DNA from: Triangularia verruculosa
Taxonomy: Eukaryota; Ascomycota; Sordariomycetes; Sordariales; Podosporaceae
Length of the DNA: 64,000 bases
NCBI GenBank assembly: GCA_033296885.1
Contig: MU863895.1
Coordinates: forward strand, 186,001 to 250,000
Reading direction: 5' to 3'
Part shown: positions 1 to 11,674 of the stretch, piece by piece
How the letters are laid out: the number at the start of each line of letters is the position of its first letter
How positions within the stretch are numbered: the stretch's first letter is position 1
Notes under the pieces: model-generated
The model's database searches: none
What the model was told of the DNA's origin: nothing
Seen by the model: the letters and a program-made list of their open reading frames with translations, nothing else
Program-made: the position numbers and the translations under genes

Positions 1-2
1 TA

Positions 3-1091
3 TCAGGCCCCCCAAGCATGGTAGAGGTCAACGAGGTCACCCCATTATTACCCACCGAACGAAACGCCCATATCCATACTCCTGTAGTAAATGGCAACGC
101 CGAGCCTCGGGGCGAGGTTATCACTCACTTCCCTAGCATCGACACCCACCGTCCCTCCGAGTCTAGGAGACCCTCCTTCTTCTCTAAGCGAGTAATGTCC
201 TTCTTCACAGACACCAAGCCCAACTGCGATCAAGACGGGCCATGCTTCGGTTACACGGATCCTTGCGGACAAGAATGTTTTAAGCACGTTAACGGCCGCA
301 CGGCAATCTTGTCCCGGAACGCCACCACGAAATCGATCCCAGCCACCATCTGCGAAGGCCACGGAGACTCCCGACATTCGGCAACCAGCCCCCACCACCA
401 CAGCCATAACATCAGCCGCTCCCACTCCACCACCTCCCTCCTCGATCACCACCACCCCCACCATCACCACCCCAACGGCCACATGCACGCCCACGAGGAA
501 TCCCACCCTCACACGGCCGAGCAGACCGACGCAAGCTCCATCATCTCTTGCTGCTCCCACCCCTCGGAACCAGAAGACAACGAGCACCAACACCACCACC
601 ACGTCCCGACCAACGCCTTCCTCGCCATCGGCCTCCAAACCGTCATCGCCATTGCCGTCCACAAGCTCCCCGAGGGTTTTATTACCTACGCAACCAACCA
701 CGTCAACTCGTCCCTCGGCTTCAACGTGTTCATGGCGCTGTTTGTGCACAACATTGCCGAGGGCTTCGCCATGTCCCTCCCTCTGTACATGGCGCTTGGA
801 TCTCGCTTCAAGGCCATCGCGTGGTCATCGCTGCTGGGGGGACTTTCACAACCATTGGGGGCGGGGATGGCGGCGGTTTGGTTCAAGATTGCGAATGGTC
901 AGCAGTTGGAGATCAACGCGACGGCGTACGCGGTGATTTTTGCGGCGACGGCGGGGATCATGACGAGCGTGGCGCTGCAGCTGTTTGCGGAGAGTCTTGG
1001 GTTGGGACATGATAGGAGGTTGAGTGTGTTTTGGGGGGTGGTGGGGATGGTGATTTTGGGGGTGAGTAATAGTTTGGTGGAGGGGCATTGA
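3..1091 (+). CDS. ZIP-family zinc transporter (Zrt3-like), C-terminal part
   Basis: ZIP permeases move Zn2+ (or Fe2+) into the cytosol; the Zrt3 type does so from the vacuole. The visible part has a long cytosolic loop very rich in histidine (about 490-600 nt, many HH/HHH runs), typical of the ZIP metal-binding loop. Five predicted membrane segments follow. The first two carry the ZIP signatures HKLPEG and HNIAEG, whose His and Glu line the transport path. The first ATG is at 18, but the frame stays open to the window edge and the three N-terminal membrane segments expected of the family are absent. The gene therefore almost certainly begins upstream and this is a partial CDS; the ATG at 18 is internal. 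The stop is at 1089-1091, followed by G/T-rich 3' sequence. Family assignment is firm; the Zrt3 subtype and the vacuolar location are inference. Confidence 0.85.
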   Translation, partial: SGPPSMVEVNEVTPLLPTERNAHIHTPVVNGNAEPRGEVITHFPSIDTHRPSESRRPSFFSKRVMSFFTDTKPNCDQDGPCFGYTDPCGQECFKHVNGRTAILSRNATTKSIPATICEGHGDSRHSATSPHHHSHNISRSHSTTSLLDHHHPHHHHPNGHMHAHEESHPHTAEQTDASSIISCCSHPSEPEDNEHQHHHHVPTNAFLAIGLQTVIAIAVHKLPEGFITYATNHVNSSLGFNVFMALFVHNIAEGFAMSLPLYMALGSRFKAIAWSSLLGGLSQPLGAGMAAVWFKIANGQQLEINATAYAVIFAATAGIMTSVALQLFAESLGLGHDRRLSVFWGVVGMVILGVSNSLVEGH

Positions 1092-1519
1092 TTTTTTTTC
1101 TTTTGGCTTTTGGTTGGGAAATGGGATGGGTCTTTACTAGAGCGGAATTTGCATTTTTTTTTGGGAGTGTAGGAGTTCAAGGGGGGTTATGAGTTTATTA
1201 GGTTATGGCAAGATGTATGAATTAGATGTTGCGTAAAATCAAGACGGATTGGAAGATGATGGGGTTGTATATGTTTTGATATACCCAGATGAAATAAGCT
1301 TAGGATACTTTTAGTGAGGTAGGATAAGATTTATTGCGTTATATCGGGTGCTTTTTATAATCGTTTCTTAGAAAGATGGAGGAATGGGCTGTGGGAATAG
1401 TGTCGGCGGTGCAATTATATATCTACCGAGTAATAACGGGAGGAAAAGAAACTTTTGATGTGGTGAAAGAAGAGGGTAACATGAGTGCTAAGACTAACTC
1501 ATGTAAACAACACTCAAAA
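1092..1519. other. Intergenic, 3' flank of ZIP gene
   Basis: This is G/T-rich and then A/T-rich sequence between the ZIP stop codon and tRNA-Thr. I see no ORF with codon-like structure; it probably contains the ZIP 3' UTR. Confidence 0.6.
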
Positions 1520-1591
1520 GCCTGCTTGGCCAAGTGGTAAGGCGTCGCACTTGTAATGCGAAGAGCACAGGTTCGATTCCTGTAGTAGGCA
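1520..1591 (+). tRNA. tRNA-Thr (anticodon UGU)
   Basis: A complete 72-nt cloverleaf can be drawn. The 7-bp acceptor stem is GCCTGCT pairing with AGTAGGC, with one G-U pair. The anticodon stem is TCGCA/TGCGA with loop CTTGTAA, giving anticodon TGT (reads ACA/ACG, Thr). The T arm is ACAGG-TTCGATT-CCTGT and the discriminator base is A. A-box and B-box internal pol III promoters are intact and there is no intron. Oligo-T runs that could terminate pol III follow within about 30 nt. Confidence 0.93.
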
Positions 1592-2480
1592 TACATACAA
1601 CACAATATTTCCTTTTGCTATTTTTGCCCTTCACCTCCCATCCCTATTTTAAGTCTTCTTTTTATTACAATCTCTCGTATCTGTGTTTCTTTTGCTTTTG
1701 GCTTCGGAAGCAGATGCTGCCGGTATAGTGCGGATTGCAGTTGGAAATAGTAAGTGAAGTGGAGCTGACTCGAGGCTCTCCCAAACTACTGATTTGCATA
1801 AAACTCATCACTCACAAACTCAATGTGTGACTAGAAATCATGTAAGAGAGATTCGCTCTATTGATAACAGCAAAGCAGCTAAAACAGAATTACACACAGT
1901 GTACGATAGATGACTCCCCGATCTTTAGACAAAACCTCCCATCCTCTCTCATCCCATCTTTTCACAGCATCATACAAAACCTCCCAACCATCATCCCCCA
2001 ACTCACAAGAAAAAAAAACTCAGCGATCAAAAAAATCAAGAAATAAATCCCTCTTGCTCTTTCTGAAACTACAATACCAACAACTTTGTTACAAAACCGC
2101 TTCATCTCTCTTTACGCCTCTCCCCTCCCCCCGCTTCTTAACAAAGCAGAAAAAAAATCCCTAGCGTATTCCATTTAAACGCTGAAATTGAAAAGTTTCT
2201 TTCCTTTCCTGCCATTTCCATCCCTTCCCCCCACCCCACTCCCTTTCCTTCTTGAAAGCAAAAAAAACTAAAACGCCATGATTCCCCCTTGCCACTTGAA
2301 AAATCACTCAACACCAACCAGCCACCCCAGAAAAAAAGACCCATTAGACCCCCCATACGTTAATACAATAATCCAATTAATCATACCATCCCCCCCCTTG
2401 GGCACAAGAAGAAGAGAACAAGTTCAAAGTCTTGTTGGCCCCTTATTCGCCAACCTCGCCGATGATCTTGCTCCGGATCT
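1592..2480. other. Intergenic between tRNA-Thr and the SNF2 gene
   Basis: This stretch is A/C-rich with many oligo-A and oligo-C runs and no convincing reading frame. The part next to 2480 is on the 3' side of the minus-strand SNF2 gene and probably holds its 3' UTR. Confidence 0.5.
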
Positions 2481-5400
2481 CTAATCCTCCTCCGTCTGCG
2501 CCCTACTGCTCCCCGCCAACCCGCCGTTTACTTGCGAGCCGTTCCCATTGGACGCACTGTTCGAGACAAGCTTAATCCTCGGTGGCCCTCCAGAGGAAAA
2601 TGGCGGTGCTGTTGACGATGGCTGAGGTGTTTCACCTGTTACCGACGGGGCAACAGACGCGTCCTTGGTAGAAGCAGCCGAAGAGCTGGGCTCGTCCAAC
2701 GCGCGCAAGTCGGGGTCCGAGAGTTCCTTGTCGAATTCAGAGATGAAGAATTGCTGTTTTTTCTTTGTTAGTAACTGATGAAGAAATTAAATGCAGGGGA
2801 AAAAAAAAGACATACCTCTATAATCCTAGCATCCATGCAAATCCCACTCGTCTCTTCGTTGAAGGTCCTGCAATTCTTAATAAGAAGATCCAGGTCTCTC
2901 CTCATCCCCGCCAAGCTCGTGTACTCCTCCTTCTTCATCTTCTTCTCAATGTCCTTCATGCAGATGGGGTTCTGAATGATCAAGTAGTAGTTCGCCCACT
3001 CTCTCTTGGGAGGCAGCTTGACAAACGGCCCGATGATCAGCCTTCTAAGCGGGCCATCGTCATCGTCCTTCTCGTCCTCGGACACAGGTTCATCGTCATC
3101 CACAGCGAGATTCATAAGCCCATCATAGACCCTCCTGAGGCTCTTCTGCAGCTTCTCCCTGACAGCCGGTGACATGCCACCAGGCAAGCCGTTTACGCCA
3201 AGCGACTTGGTACGTCCCTGCGGTCCTCGTCTCTTCTTGGCTGGCGGCTCCTCGTCGCCCTCCTCTGCCTTGCGCTTCTCCTGATTCTTGCTACCAGGCT
3301 TGCGGCCTCGCTTTTTAACAGGCGTCTCAACCTCCTCGGTGCTAGCGCGGCTGGCTGATGGCGAGTTTTCAATTGAACCGTTGAGAAAGCCCTTCCTCTT
3401 GTTCTCCCGCCTCTCTCTGCGAGCAGCCTTTCTAGCAGCTGCCGCCTCCGGTGAATCATCATCATCGTCGACAGCCATAAGCCATTGCTCCTCCGTGAGC
3501 CCATCATCGTACTTAACTTTGGTGCGCTCACGGGCACCACGACCCAAAACGACTGCCTCCTCTTCCTCCACTGGGTTGCCCTCGGTAAGGTAGATTTCTG
3601 GTAGCTCACTCTCGGCCATGAGACGCGGTACACCCCTGCAACCTGGTTTCGTACCATAGATGGGGTCGCGAGCCCTCTCCTGGTCCATCTGGTGGAATAG
3701 GGCGAGCTCATCATTGTTTCTGGCCAGGATCTCGTTCAACTCTTCATCGTCCATCTCTTCTTGTTCACCGCCTTCGGCCATGTCCGCTGTCTCCAGAAGG
3801 GTACGAAGCATGGCATCACGATCAGTTTCGGAGGACTTGTTATCAAAACGACCGGCCTGAATAACCTTGCCATCCATGTCAAGCTTGAACCTGGCACGCT
3901 CTAAAATTTTCTCTTCGACCGAAGCAGAGCTGATCAAACGCAGAATTCTGACCTCATTCTTTTGACCGATACGATGGGCACGATCCTGGGCCTGCAAGTC
4001 CTGATGAGGATTCCAATCCGAGTCGTAGATGATGACTGTGTCGGCAGTCTGCAAGTTCAGACCCAAACCACCAGCACGGGTGGAGAGCAAGAACATGAAG
4101 TATGGCGAGTCTGGGCGGTTGAAGTCGCGGAGAAGATCAGAGCGGTCTTCTGACTTGGTTGTACCGTCGAGACGAAGGTACTGAATGTTTCTGAACCGCA
4201 AGAAATCTTCCATGATGTCCATGATGGCGGTCATCTGGAAGAACATCAGGACACGATGACCACTGGCCTTATACTTGGGCAAGATCCTGTCGAGAAGCTC
4301 AAACTTGCCGGCCGTTCTCCATAGCAGATCGTTGCTGACGTTCATGGGGTTCATCTGGTTCTCTACTTCGTCGAACACAAAAGGATGGTTGCACAGCTTG
4401 CGCAGCTGCATAATCATGTTGCTGAGACCGCGAGCACCAGTCTTGCCACCCTTGCCGTCGCTAACGAGAATCTTCTGATGGGTAACCATCTGCTTGTACA
4501 GACGAGCCTGGAGAGCAGAGAACTTGCACTTGATGACCTTTTCTGTCTTGTCGGGAAGGTCCTTTTCGACATCCTTCTTGAGACGACGCAGGAGGAATGG
4601 ACGCAGCACCTTATGCAGACGGCGAATGACGAGAATTTGTTCTTCTTCCGTGAGTTCCATTTTATCTTGACCACCTGTGTTCGCAAAGGGTGTGTTGAAC
4701 CAGTCATCGAAAGTCTTGGCTGACTTGAAAATGTTGGGGAGGACGAAGTTGAGCATGGCCCACAACTCGGCCAAGTTGTTCTGCAGAGGGGTACCCGTCA
4801 AGATAAGACGGAAGCGGGTGCTGTAGTACTGCTGAATCGTGGCGCTGAGCTTGGAGTTCGAGTTCTTCATACGGTGGCCTTCGTCAATAATCATGTGGAA
4901 CCACTTGATCTTGCTGAGTAGTGGCCTGTCTTTGATGATGTACTCGTAGGTTGTGAGCAACACCTGGAACTCGCCCCGGCGAATTTTCTCCTGGTGCATT
5001 TTTCTGGTATTTGGAGGTCCCTTGTACACAATCTTGGCAACCGAGGGAGCCCACTTATCGAACTCTAGGTTCCAGTTGGTGAGTGTACTGAGAGGAACAA
5101 TGACCAGGTATGGCCCATTCTGCTTCTTCTTCTCAATCAGATAAGTGACCAAGCTGATGGTCTGAATGGTCTTTCCGAGACCCATTTCGTCTGCCAGAAT
5201 ACCGTTGAGATTGTTGTTGTAGAGCGACAACATCCACTGCAAGCCCTTGATCTGGTACTCCTTCAATTTGCCACCAACAAGCATGTCAGCCTGGCCTGTG
5301 ACCTCTTCCTTGATGCGATGAGCCACAGCATAGTAGTCGATCTTCCGTGAGCTGTCTTCGTCATCCTCCTCTGGCTCGCTCTCCTCTGGAATATCTTCGT

Positions 5401-7022
5401 TGCCATAGCGTTCGGCAGCCTGTCTTTGTTGTTGACGAACGGAAGATGCGAGCTGGTGCAAGAAACCATCGGTTTGGCGAAGCAAGTGGGTAATACGGGT
5501 ATCCTTGGCCTGGTCGAGCAACTTGAGGTAAGCCTCTTCATCGTTGGCCTTCAAAGCCTGCAGACGTTGCTTGGCTGTCCTCTCCATACGCTTCTGCTCT
5601 TCCTTCTCGATATTGAAATGATGAGCATACATGAGGCGGTTGAGTTTCTGCGAGTGGTTGCGCTGGGCGAGAGCATTGCCGAGGATCTCGTTACGGTGGT
5701 TGAAGATGGCCCGGAGGTAGTCGTCATGCTTCTTGCGCTCCTTGTGTATCCTGGCATCACGTTGCTGCTTCTCAAGCTTCTCGGTAATGCGCGCCTCGCG
5801 GACGTTTTGTTTCTTCATCCGGCGATACGACGCTCTGTTGGTGGTCATGGCAAGGTTGTCGTAGTGCAACATTTGCTTGCCAATCTTCTCTCTGAGAGCT
5901 CGTTGCTTGCTATACAGCGCCAAAGACTTCATCTCAATGATGGCTTTCCGCTTCAGGGTGTCGTCCGCTTCCACGTTATCGTTTGCTGCGTCCCAATGAG
6001 CCAGGTTGCCGGGCAGGCTCTTAAGCTCGGCGTATCTGGCGCTCATCCGGTTAAACACAATCTTCTCACGGTCGGTTCTCAACTGCTCGAAATCGAGTCC
6101 TGCCGGGAAGACGCCTGGTATTATGAGACGGTTCTTGCGGCGGGAGTGGTCCATGTAGGAGATAGAGTTTCGCACAAGACCTCCATCGTAAGGATTCTTG
6201 AGTGTCTTGTACATCTTAGGATTAGGCACTGATGGAGTATCCTCTTGAGCTGGAGCTGCGCCGTTGGGGCCAGACTTGAGTGTCTCTTGTGATGATACAC
6301 CTGCAGCAGCATTCGCCGCTGATACTTGCATCTCCTGTTCAGTGGTGGAGGCCTGGCGTCTTTGCCGGCGCTCAAACACTGTTTTCTGCAAGTTCGCGGG
6401 GATGCCGGCGTTCTTGGACAGCATCTTGAAGGCCATGATCTGGTCCCGGAGGAGTGCCAGTTGCTCCGAAGAAAGAGCCATCTTGTTCTGTCTTGGCGGC
6501 TGATTGGGCCCAACAGCATTGGCGGCCATGGCGTTAGCGCCCGCTGGCAAAGCAGATGCCTCCAGCGCATTTGATGAAGGAGGCATGGTGGCTTGAGGGG
6601 CACCAGGTTGAGGCATACGGTTGGGTTGTCCGGGCATCACACCGTTGGCGCCGTTGGCCATCTGCTGTTGATGCATCTGCATTTGCTGCACCTGTTGCAT
6701 CCTCTGCTGTTGCTGCATCGCTTGTTGTTGCATGGCTTGCTGTTGCTTGCGCAATTCCCACTGTCGTTGCGCGGCCTGGACCATTTGGGATGCCTTGATG
6801 AATTCGGGATCATTGGGAGGAACACCTGATTGCTTCAACTGTTGGTATTTCTACATGAGGGGTCAGTACAGGATCAAACGGGATACAATGTATCCTTTCA
6901 GCTGGAGGGCAAAAGGAAATGCGCACATGGTAGATTGCCTGCATCTGGTCGTTGCTCATCCCCGCAGGGATGGCAGACCCAGAGTGCTGCTGGGCTGCAG
7001 GCGGCATCTGAACACTGGCCAT
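2481..7022 (-). CDS. snf21: SNF2/Sth1-type chromatin-remodelling ATPase (SWI/SNF or RSC catalytic subunit)
   Basis: This is the motor subunit of a SWI/SNF-RSC nucleosome remodeller. Exons on the minus strand are 7022-6927, 6850-2816 and 2753-2481, with introns of 76 and 62 nt, giving 1467 aa. In order it has a Gln-rich N-terminal tract (about residues 60-90), an HSA-type basic helix (about 340-420), and a SNF2 helicase core. The core has Walker A DEMGLGKT (near 585) and box II DEGH (near 687), and is followed by the helicase C lobe and a SnAC-like region. A Lys/Arg-rich linker leads to a C-terminal bromodomain (about 1270-1375). ATG 7022 was chosen because it gives the conserved N-terminus across intron 1; frames further upstream lack ATG. 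The short N-terminus resembles S. pombe Snf21 and Sth1 more than Snf2, so RSC is slightly favoured; SWI/SNF membership cannot be excluded. Confidence 0.93.
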
Positions 7023-7932
7023 GATGGTGGCAGTGAGGTCGGATAGGGCAGCCAAAAGTCAATTCGATTATGTTACTCTGTTACCGTGCGAGCATATCTG
7101 GGTCGCCGCGGTGGAAGTGGAGCCCCGTGGTGGGATGTCAAAGTGGTGGTCGCGAACAGGGCAGGCAAACGAGTGGCAGCGTACTGTCCTGTACTGGACA
7201 CGAAGTAAAGAGTCGGGTCCAGGTGCCGGGCGCGTCAAGAGGGCGACCGGGTGGGCGACGGGAGCCGACGACAATTGCTCCGGGGGTTGCGGAGTGGGTG
7301 TGTGGTCGGCGAGTCTGGTGAAGCGCGGTGGCTGTCGCGTCAAAGTCGGTGCAACGAGGGTTGGTGGGTTGCTCTTGTCCAGCCGCGCCTGGGATGTTCT
7401 GCTTGCTCCAATGCAAAAGCGACTGGGCTGTCGGGGCGTGGTGAAAAAAGAGAAAGGCAGATGTTATTGGGGGTGGTCGTGTGGGTATCGTGTGGGCGGG
7501 GGTGGGAGCAGGCGGTCCCGTGTTTTGTCGGCGATTTCTCGATGGCCTCGATGGATCGCAAAGGTAGATTGGTGATTTTTTTTGATGCGCGCCGTCACCC
7601 CTTGAGTGATGGAGAGGTTGAAGCAAAGAGCCGAGAAAGATTGAATGGCGCGCGGGCGATGGTGGCCCCGTGCTCAAGGCTCCCTGCGCAATTTTTAGTA
7701 CGCCCCCGCTTACCTAATACGTGCCGCCCTGTTTCCAGTCCGACACTGCAATCTTGGCAGTCAGCAATGTCGCAGCCGGATCCGGAGTTCTGCCGCCACA
7801 GACAACCCTGATTTGGCTGCATTTTGTTTCTTAGGGTTATCAATTTGGGCAATCCATCAGTTTCATCAAGAATAGCTACGGATATTCTATTATACTCATT
7901 GATCATAATGTTCCCCATCTATCTCCATCCCA
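7023..7932. other. Intergenic: SNF2 promoter/5' UTR and WDR70 3' flank
   Basis: Genes on both sides are on the minus strand, so this interval carries the SNF2 upstream region and the WDR70 3' end. It is G-rich on the plus strand. Several open frames of 70-190 codons cross it on both strands, but they overlap one another, use repetitive Arg/Gly/Trp codons and show no domain, so I treat them as chance. Confidence 0.5.
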
Positions 7933-9675
7933 TCATCTTTTAACTTTCTTCCTGTCCGGCCCTTCTTCTCCTTCCCCATCACTTGTCTCAGCATACTGCG
8001 TTACCGGCTGTGTCTTGGCCCAGGCATTTGTGAACATGGGATCCTTCTTAGCAGCATCTGCGTACTTCAACAATGCCTCTCTCGGATCCTCGTGCAACAT
8101 CTTGCTCAGTGGAATATTCTCCGAAATATGTTTGGCATCTGGCTGGCTGCGCATGAACGGTGTGATGGTCTGCACTTGTGGCCTCATAGGATCTCTTGAT
8201 TTCCCAGACACTGTAACGCCACCCCGTTTGGTACCTCCAAGTGCCCCTGGCGCCACAATGGCGTCCCCAGAGATACCTGCGCTCTGATCCATGGTAGCAG
8301 AGGGATCATCATCAATGTGCCGCACCTTGGGAGCGCGAGACATGACTTCGAGGGCGCCACGGCGCGACTTTTCCGGGTTGTAGAGGACGTGTGTCTCTGA
8401 ATTGGCCGATCCAGTGATGATTTGGTTGAGCTTTTCATGCCAGTCTACCACGATGACCGGTACCCCCGGCGTAATCGGTGTGACATGCTCTGGCCTGAGA
8501 TTTGCAGGGTTCAAGATGTGAAGGTGTCCGGATGCTGAACCGGTAATGATGGACGAAGAATTCGGCGAGTATTTGATGTTGGACATAGGATACCGGTCCG
8601 ATGTCGAGGGATGTTCGACCTTGATCAGTGGCTGCTTGAACTTGCGCGTATCCCAGAGCTTAATCAAGCCATCGCCGCCTCTTGTAACAACCATTCGACC
8701 GTCGGCGCTGATGTCAATCCCGCCGGTCCATGTGTCTGGTTGGTGCGCATCCTTAATCTCTGCTGTCGGTCGTATAAATGGTCCATTGCCACTGTACATC
8801 ACCAGCGACCCATCCAGCGCGGCAGAGACGAGGACAGGCGCACCTCCCGATGGTGGCGCGCCCCATGCCACTGCTGTCATTCTCGTTCGCCCTGCATTTC
8901 CAGCCACCTTTGATTTGAACACAATAACGTCCTTCTGGCTTCTCTTGTTGTTGACATCCCATATTCTGAGCGTGCTGTCTAATCCTGCAGTTACGCAAAG
9001 ATTCTGATCAGTTGGATGCCATGTTCCGCTCGTTACCTCGCCCACGTGTCCCTTGGTGTGATTCATGTCGCGTAAATACATATCGCCCTTGACAAACTCG
9101 GTCAAGACATCGCCGTCTCTCGACATGATCTTGGCCTGTGGATGCGCAGTCACGCATAGAAATGCGCCGCCCGAATGCCGGCTGAACTCGATATGCTGGA
9201 TCGGATGGGAATCCGTCGAGCCTGACTTTTTGCTCTCCCATGGGTCCACGCTTTTGAACGCTCTGAGAGTCGTTGGGGTCATGGATGAAAAGTCGTGGAA
9301 CTTGATTGTGCCGTCGAGAGAGCCGGTAAGCATGCGCACACCAGCCGGGTCGAGCGCAATGCTGGTGACGGCGCGATCATGGGTGGTAAAAACAATCTCG
9401 TGGCTGACCGGAAATCTGTCGGCTTCGTCTTCCTCGTCGGACTCGGAGTCATCGTCATCAGAATCGCTATTACTGCCAGAGTCAGAAGCGTCCTTCTTCT
9501 CTTTCTTTTCCTTCTCTGGTATCTCGACCTTTCTTCTTGTCTGTTCTATTTGCGCCGCAATGTTTGCTTCTTTGGATGTTTTCCCGAATGATGTTGGCAT
9601 GAAGTTGCGCATCGGGTCATTGGGAGCCAATTCCGGCTCTTGAACCCAGTAGTCGTCACTGTCGCTGTCGGCCAT
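7933..9675 (-). CDS. wdr70: WD40-repeat protein, WDR70 family
   Basis: This is an intronless 580-aa protein. The N-terminus is acidic and contains the family hallmark FMPTSFGK near residue 26, followed by a Lys/Glu then Ser/Asp-rich stretch (about 50-85). A WD40 propeller follows (about 90-430), with repeats ending in forms such as LRIWDVN and IKLWDTR. The C-terminal tail is conserved in the family. In fission yeast and human, WDR70 works with CUL4-DDB1 to promote H2B mono-ubiquitination and DNA-end resection, which is known from the family and not from this sequence. ATG 9675 lies in the context gccATGGCCG on the minus strand, with no in-frame ATG upstream. It is in tandem with the phytanoyl-CoA dioxygenase-like gene, whose stop lies 335 bp upstream. 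Confidence 0.88.
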   Translation of the reverse strand: MADSDSDDYWVQEPELAPNDPMRNFMPTSFGKTSKEANIAAQIEQTRRKVEIPEKEKKEKKDASDSGSNSDSDDDDSESDEEDEADRFPVSHEIVFTTHDRAVTSIALDPAGVRMLTGSLDGTIKFHDFSSMTPTTLRAFKSVDPWESKKSGSTDSHPIQHIEFSRHSGGAFLCVTAHPQAKIMSRDGDVLTEFVKGDMYLRDMNHTKGHVGEVTSGTWHPTDQNLCVTAGLDSTLRIWDVNNKRSQKDVIVFKSKVAGNAGRTRMTAVAWGAPPSGGAPVLVSAALDGSLVMYSGNGPFIRPTAEIKDAHQPDTWTGGIDISADGRMVVTRGGDGLIKLWDTRKFKQPLIKVEHPSTSDRYPMSNIKYSPNSSSIITGSASGHLHILNPANLRPEHVTPITPGVPVIVVDWHEKLNQIITGSANSETHVLYNPEKSRRGALEVMSRAPKVRHIDDDPSATMDQSAGISGDAIVAPGALGGTKRGGVTVSGKSRDPMRPQVQTITPFMRSQPDAKHISENIPLSKMLHEDPREALLKYADAAKKDPMFTNAWAKTQPVTQYAETSDGEGEEGPDRKKVKR

Positions 9676-10010
9676 CTTGGGCTGTGGTTGGGCTCGGTGG
9701 AAGAGTTGGAGATGTTAGGATCAAGTGTGACGTTGAAATCGCGGGGCGTTGGATAATATATCCAGCCGTTGAGGTTGGACCGTGTCGGGCAACGGCTTGG
9801 CGCGTTTGTAGCTAAAGCTTAGCGTCCGGAGTGCTGGGGTGCCAAGTTGGCGGGAACGTCCACTATCCGATCTCACAGTGCCAAGCGATCTTGATGGTGT
9901 CGACATTCAGGGGTTGGTTGTCTCCTTTATCTCTGCTGACCTTATCTGTATTCCTTCTGTTCATTGGTTCTACCGAGCTACATACAATACACTTCTGTCC
10001 ACACATTCCT
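9676..10010. promoter_or_regulatory. WDR70 upstream region
   Basis: This 335-bp gap lies between the WDR70 start and the stop of the next minus-strand gene. It must contain the WDR70 promoter and the 3' UTR of the dioxygenase-like gene. No individual site could be identified. Confidence 0.4.
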
Positions 10011-11053
10011 TTATGCGGTAGCAGTTACAGTCTGGGTCTGCTCAGCCTGTTTCTTCAGAGCCTCGAGTCTCTTCAGCTCCTCCTGCTTCATCTGCTCTTG
10101 GACCTTGACCCTGAGCGGTGTCACCTGTTCTCTCGGTCCCGTAATCTTCCAGCCCGGCAGCCTATCCTTCCCTAGCGACTTCAACGTAACCTTCTCAACC
10201 AGACTGTACTCCTCTGAATTGTCCCTATCGAAATTCATCGGCTCCTTCAAGGCAACGGGAGGATTGGTGATGATTCTCACTCGTCTCAGCGAGTTGTCTG
10301 ATGGCGCATGCAACATGAGCGGATGCATCAGGTAAACGTCCCCCACTTTGCCAGTTGCCTCCACAAATGCCCCCGGTTCGCCAGCACAGCTCTTGGCTAA
10401 GTTGTTGAACCAATCCAAATTCTTTTGCTGGTTGAAATTCGGTGATCCGCGGGGTTCCATGCGAGGACAGACACCCTCTGGATTCTCGTACAAGTGCTTC
10501 GCTACCTTGGGAATGGCAGGAGGGCAGATGTAAGTGCCTCCACCGTGATGTGCGATGTCTGTGAACAGCGGTGTGACAAGCAGACCTTGCTCTCTGCTAT
10601 CGAGATAGTGCACGAAGAAGTCGCCGTCGACATGCCACTCAGGGAAGTTCTCGGGAGCGACAGGTTTGTTCTCTCCTTCGGGTGTCCCCAGATTGACGAT
10701 GAGAGAGTCTTTCCAGTATTTGAAAGCGGGATCAACGCGGTCTTCGCCTCCACAAAGCTCGCAGATAGCGGCCCAAGCCTTAGGGGCGAAGGTGGAAGCG
10801 TCAAAGTCAGAGTGGGCAGGCATATTAGTGCGGAGGGTATGCCATGTTGACTTGTCATTTGGATCCATCCCAAGGCGGGCCCAAACACTGGCGGTTATGG
10901 TCTCTGCTTGCTCCTTGGTGAAGCAATTCTCGATCCTAAAGACGTTAGAGGTGGGTTGCTAACAGCACAAACAGCAAGGGTAGTAGTGTTGGCTTACTTG
11001 ACCCAGCCATGCTGGAGGAAATGTTCCTTCTGTTCGGGAGTAAGAGCTGACAT
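10011..11053 (-). CDS. Phytanoyl-CoA dioxygenase (PhyH)-family Fe(II)/2-oxoglutarate oxygenase
   Basis: Exons are 11053-10998 and 10935-10011, joined across a 62-nt intron (donor GTAAGC, acceptor TTTAG), giving 326 aa. The join restores a smooth N-terminus ending HGWVKIENCF. The Fe(II) facial triad is visible: HVD at about residues 119-121 in EWHVDGDFF, and a distal His near residue 229 in the LMHPLMLHAPSD segment. The Arg that binds 2-oxoglutarate is probably in the LRRVRI segment just after it. The C-terminus is a charged Gln/Glu/Lys helix. The substrate is unknown: fungal members include both lipid and secondary-metabolite hydroxylases, and no biosynthetic cluster surrounds this one. It is transcribed divergently from swc5. 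Confidence 0.85.
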
Positions 11054-11674
11054 TGTCTGTTGTCTTTGAGAGCTTGAGAGTGAGAATCTTGTGGCTGTGG
11101 GACCTACATCTCCCTCTCCCCAAAGCTCCCATCACCGCCCTTTTTATGCTCCAAATCTTGGGCACTTTCAGGCCTTATCCCCGGGACTCGTGATCAATAC
11201 ACTCCCACCTGTCGTGTCATGTCCTGGCCAAGGCGAACTACTGGTTCCTCACGATGCGGGGGCGCGCCCTACCACTTTAACCAGCAACATTTCATTGGGT
11301 CTCTTCTGCAGTTCGGAACTGGCGGCCAGGACAAGCTTCCCCAGTTTCGAGGTTGGGTTACGCAGTTGACCCGCGAGCCGGGTTCACTTGTCCGGGACGA
11401 GCTGATAGCGCCCTCTTGTTGCGGAGGACCGGCCAGAGTCCCGATGCTACCTACACGTAACATAATGCCTAGCCGATGTTTTTCATCAACAGCCGATGGG
11501 GTTGTGGAAGACGAACCCCGGAGTTAAGCGGGGGAGGGGCGCCATTACGAGCGCCAAGAAACACCGGTTGAACTTCAAGCACCGCGGCAGGCACTTGAAT
11601 GCGATCCACTTTATTTTGTCCATCATCTTCTTCCCCGTTACAACTTCAACAGCTGCTCCGTACGACAGTTCGAA
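11054..11674. promoter_or_regulatory. Divergent promoter region (dioxygenase-like / swc5)
   Basis: This 621-bp region separates two divergently transcribed genes and so must contain both promoters. The swc5 side is pyrimidine-rich just before the ATG. No specific binding site is claimed. Confidence 0.5.

Noticed and set aside
5426..6232. 268-codon frame antisense to the SNF2 gene
   Set aside because: Shadow of the HSA/linker coding region, Leu/Val-rich because of codon bias on the other strand.
7021..7811. Frames of 184-186 codons on the plus strand and 179 codons on the minus strand upstream of SNF2
   Set aside because: They overlap one another in the G-rich promoter/5' UTR, show no domain, and use non-ATG or poor starts.
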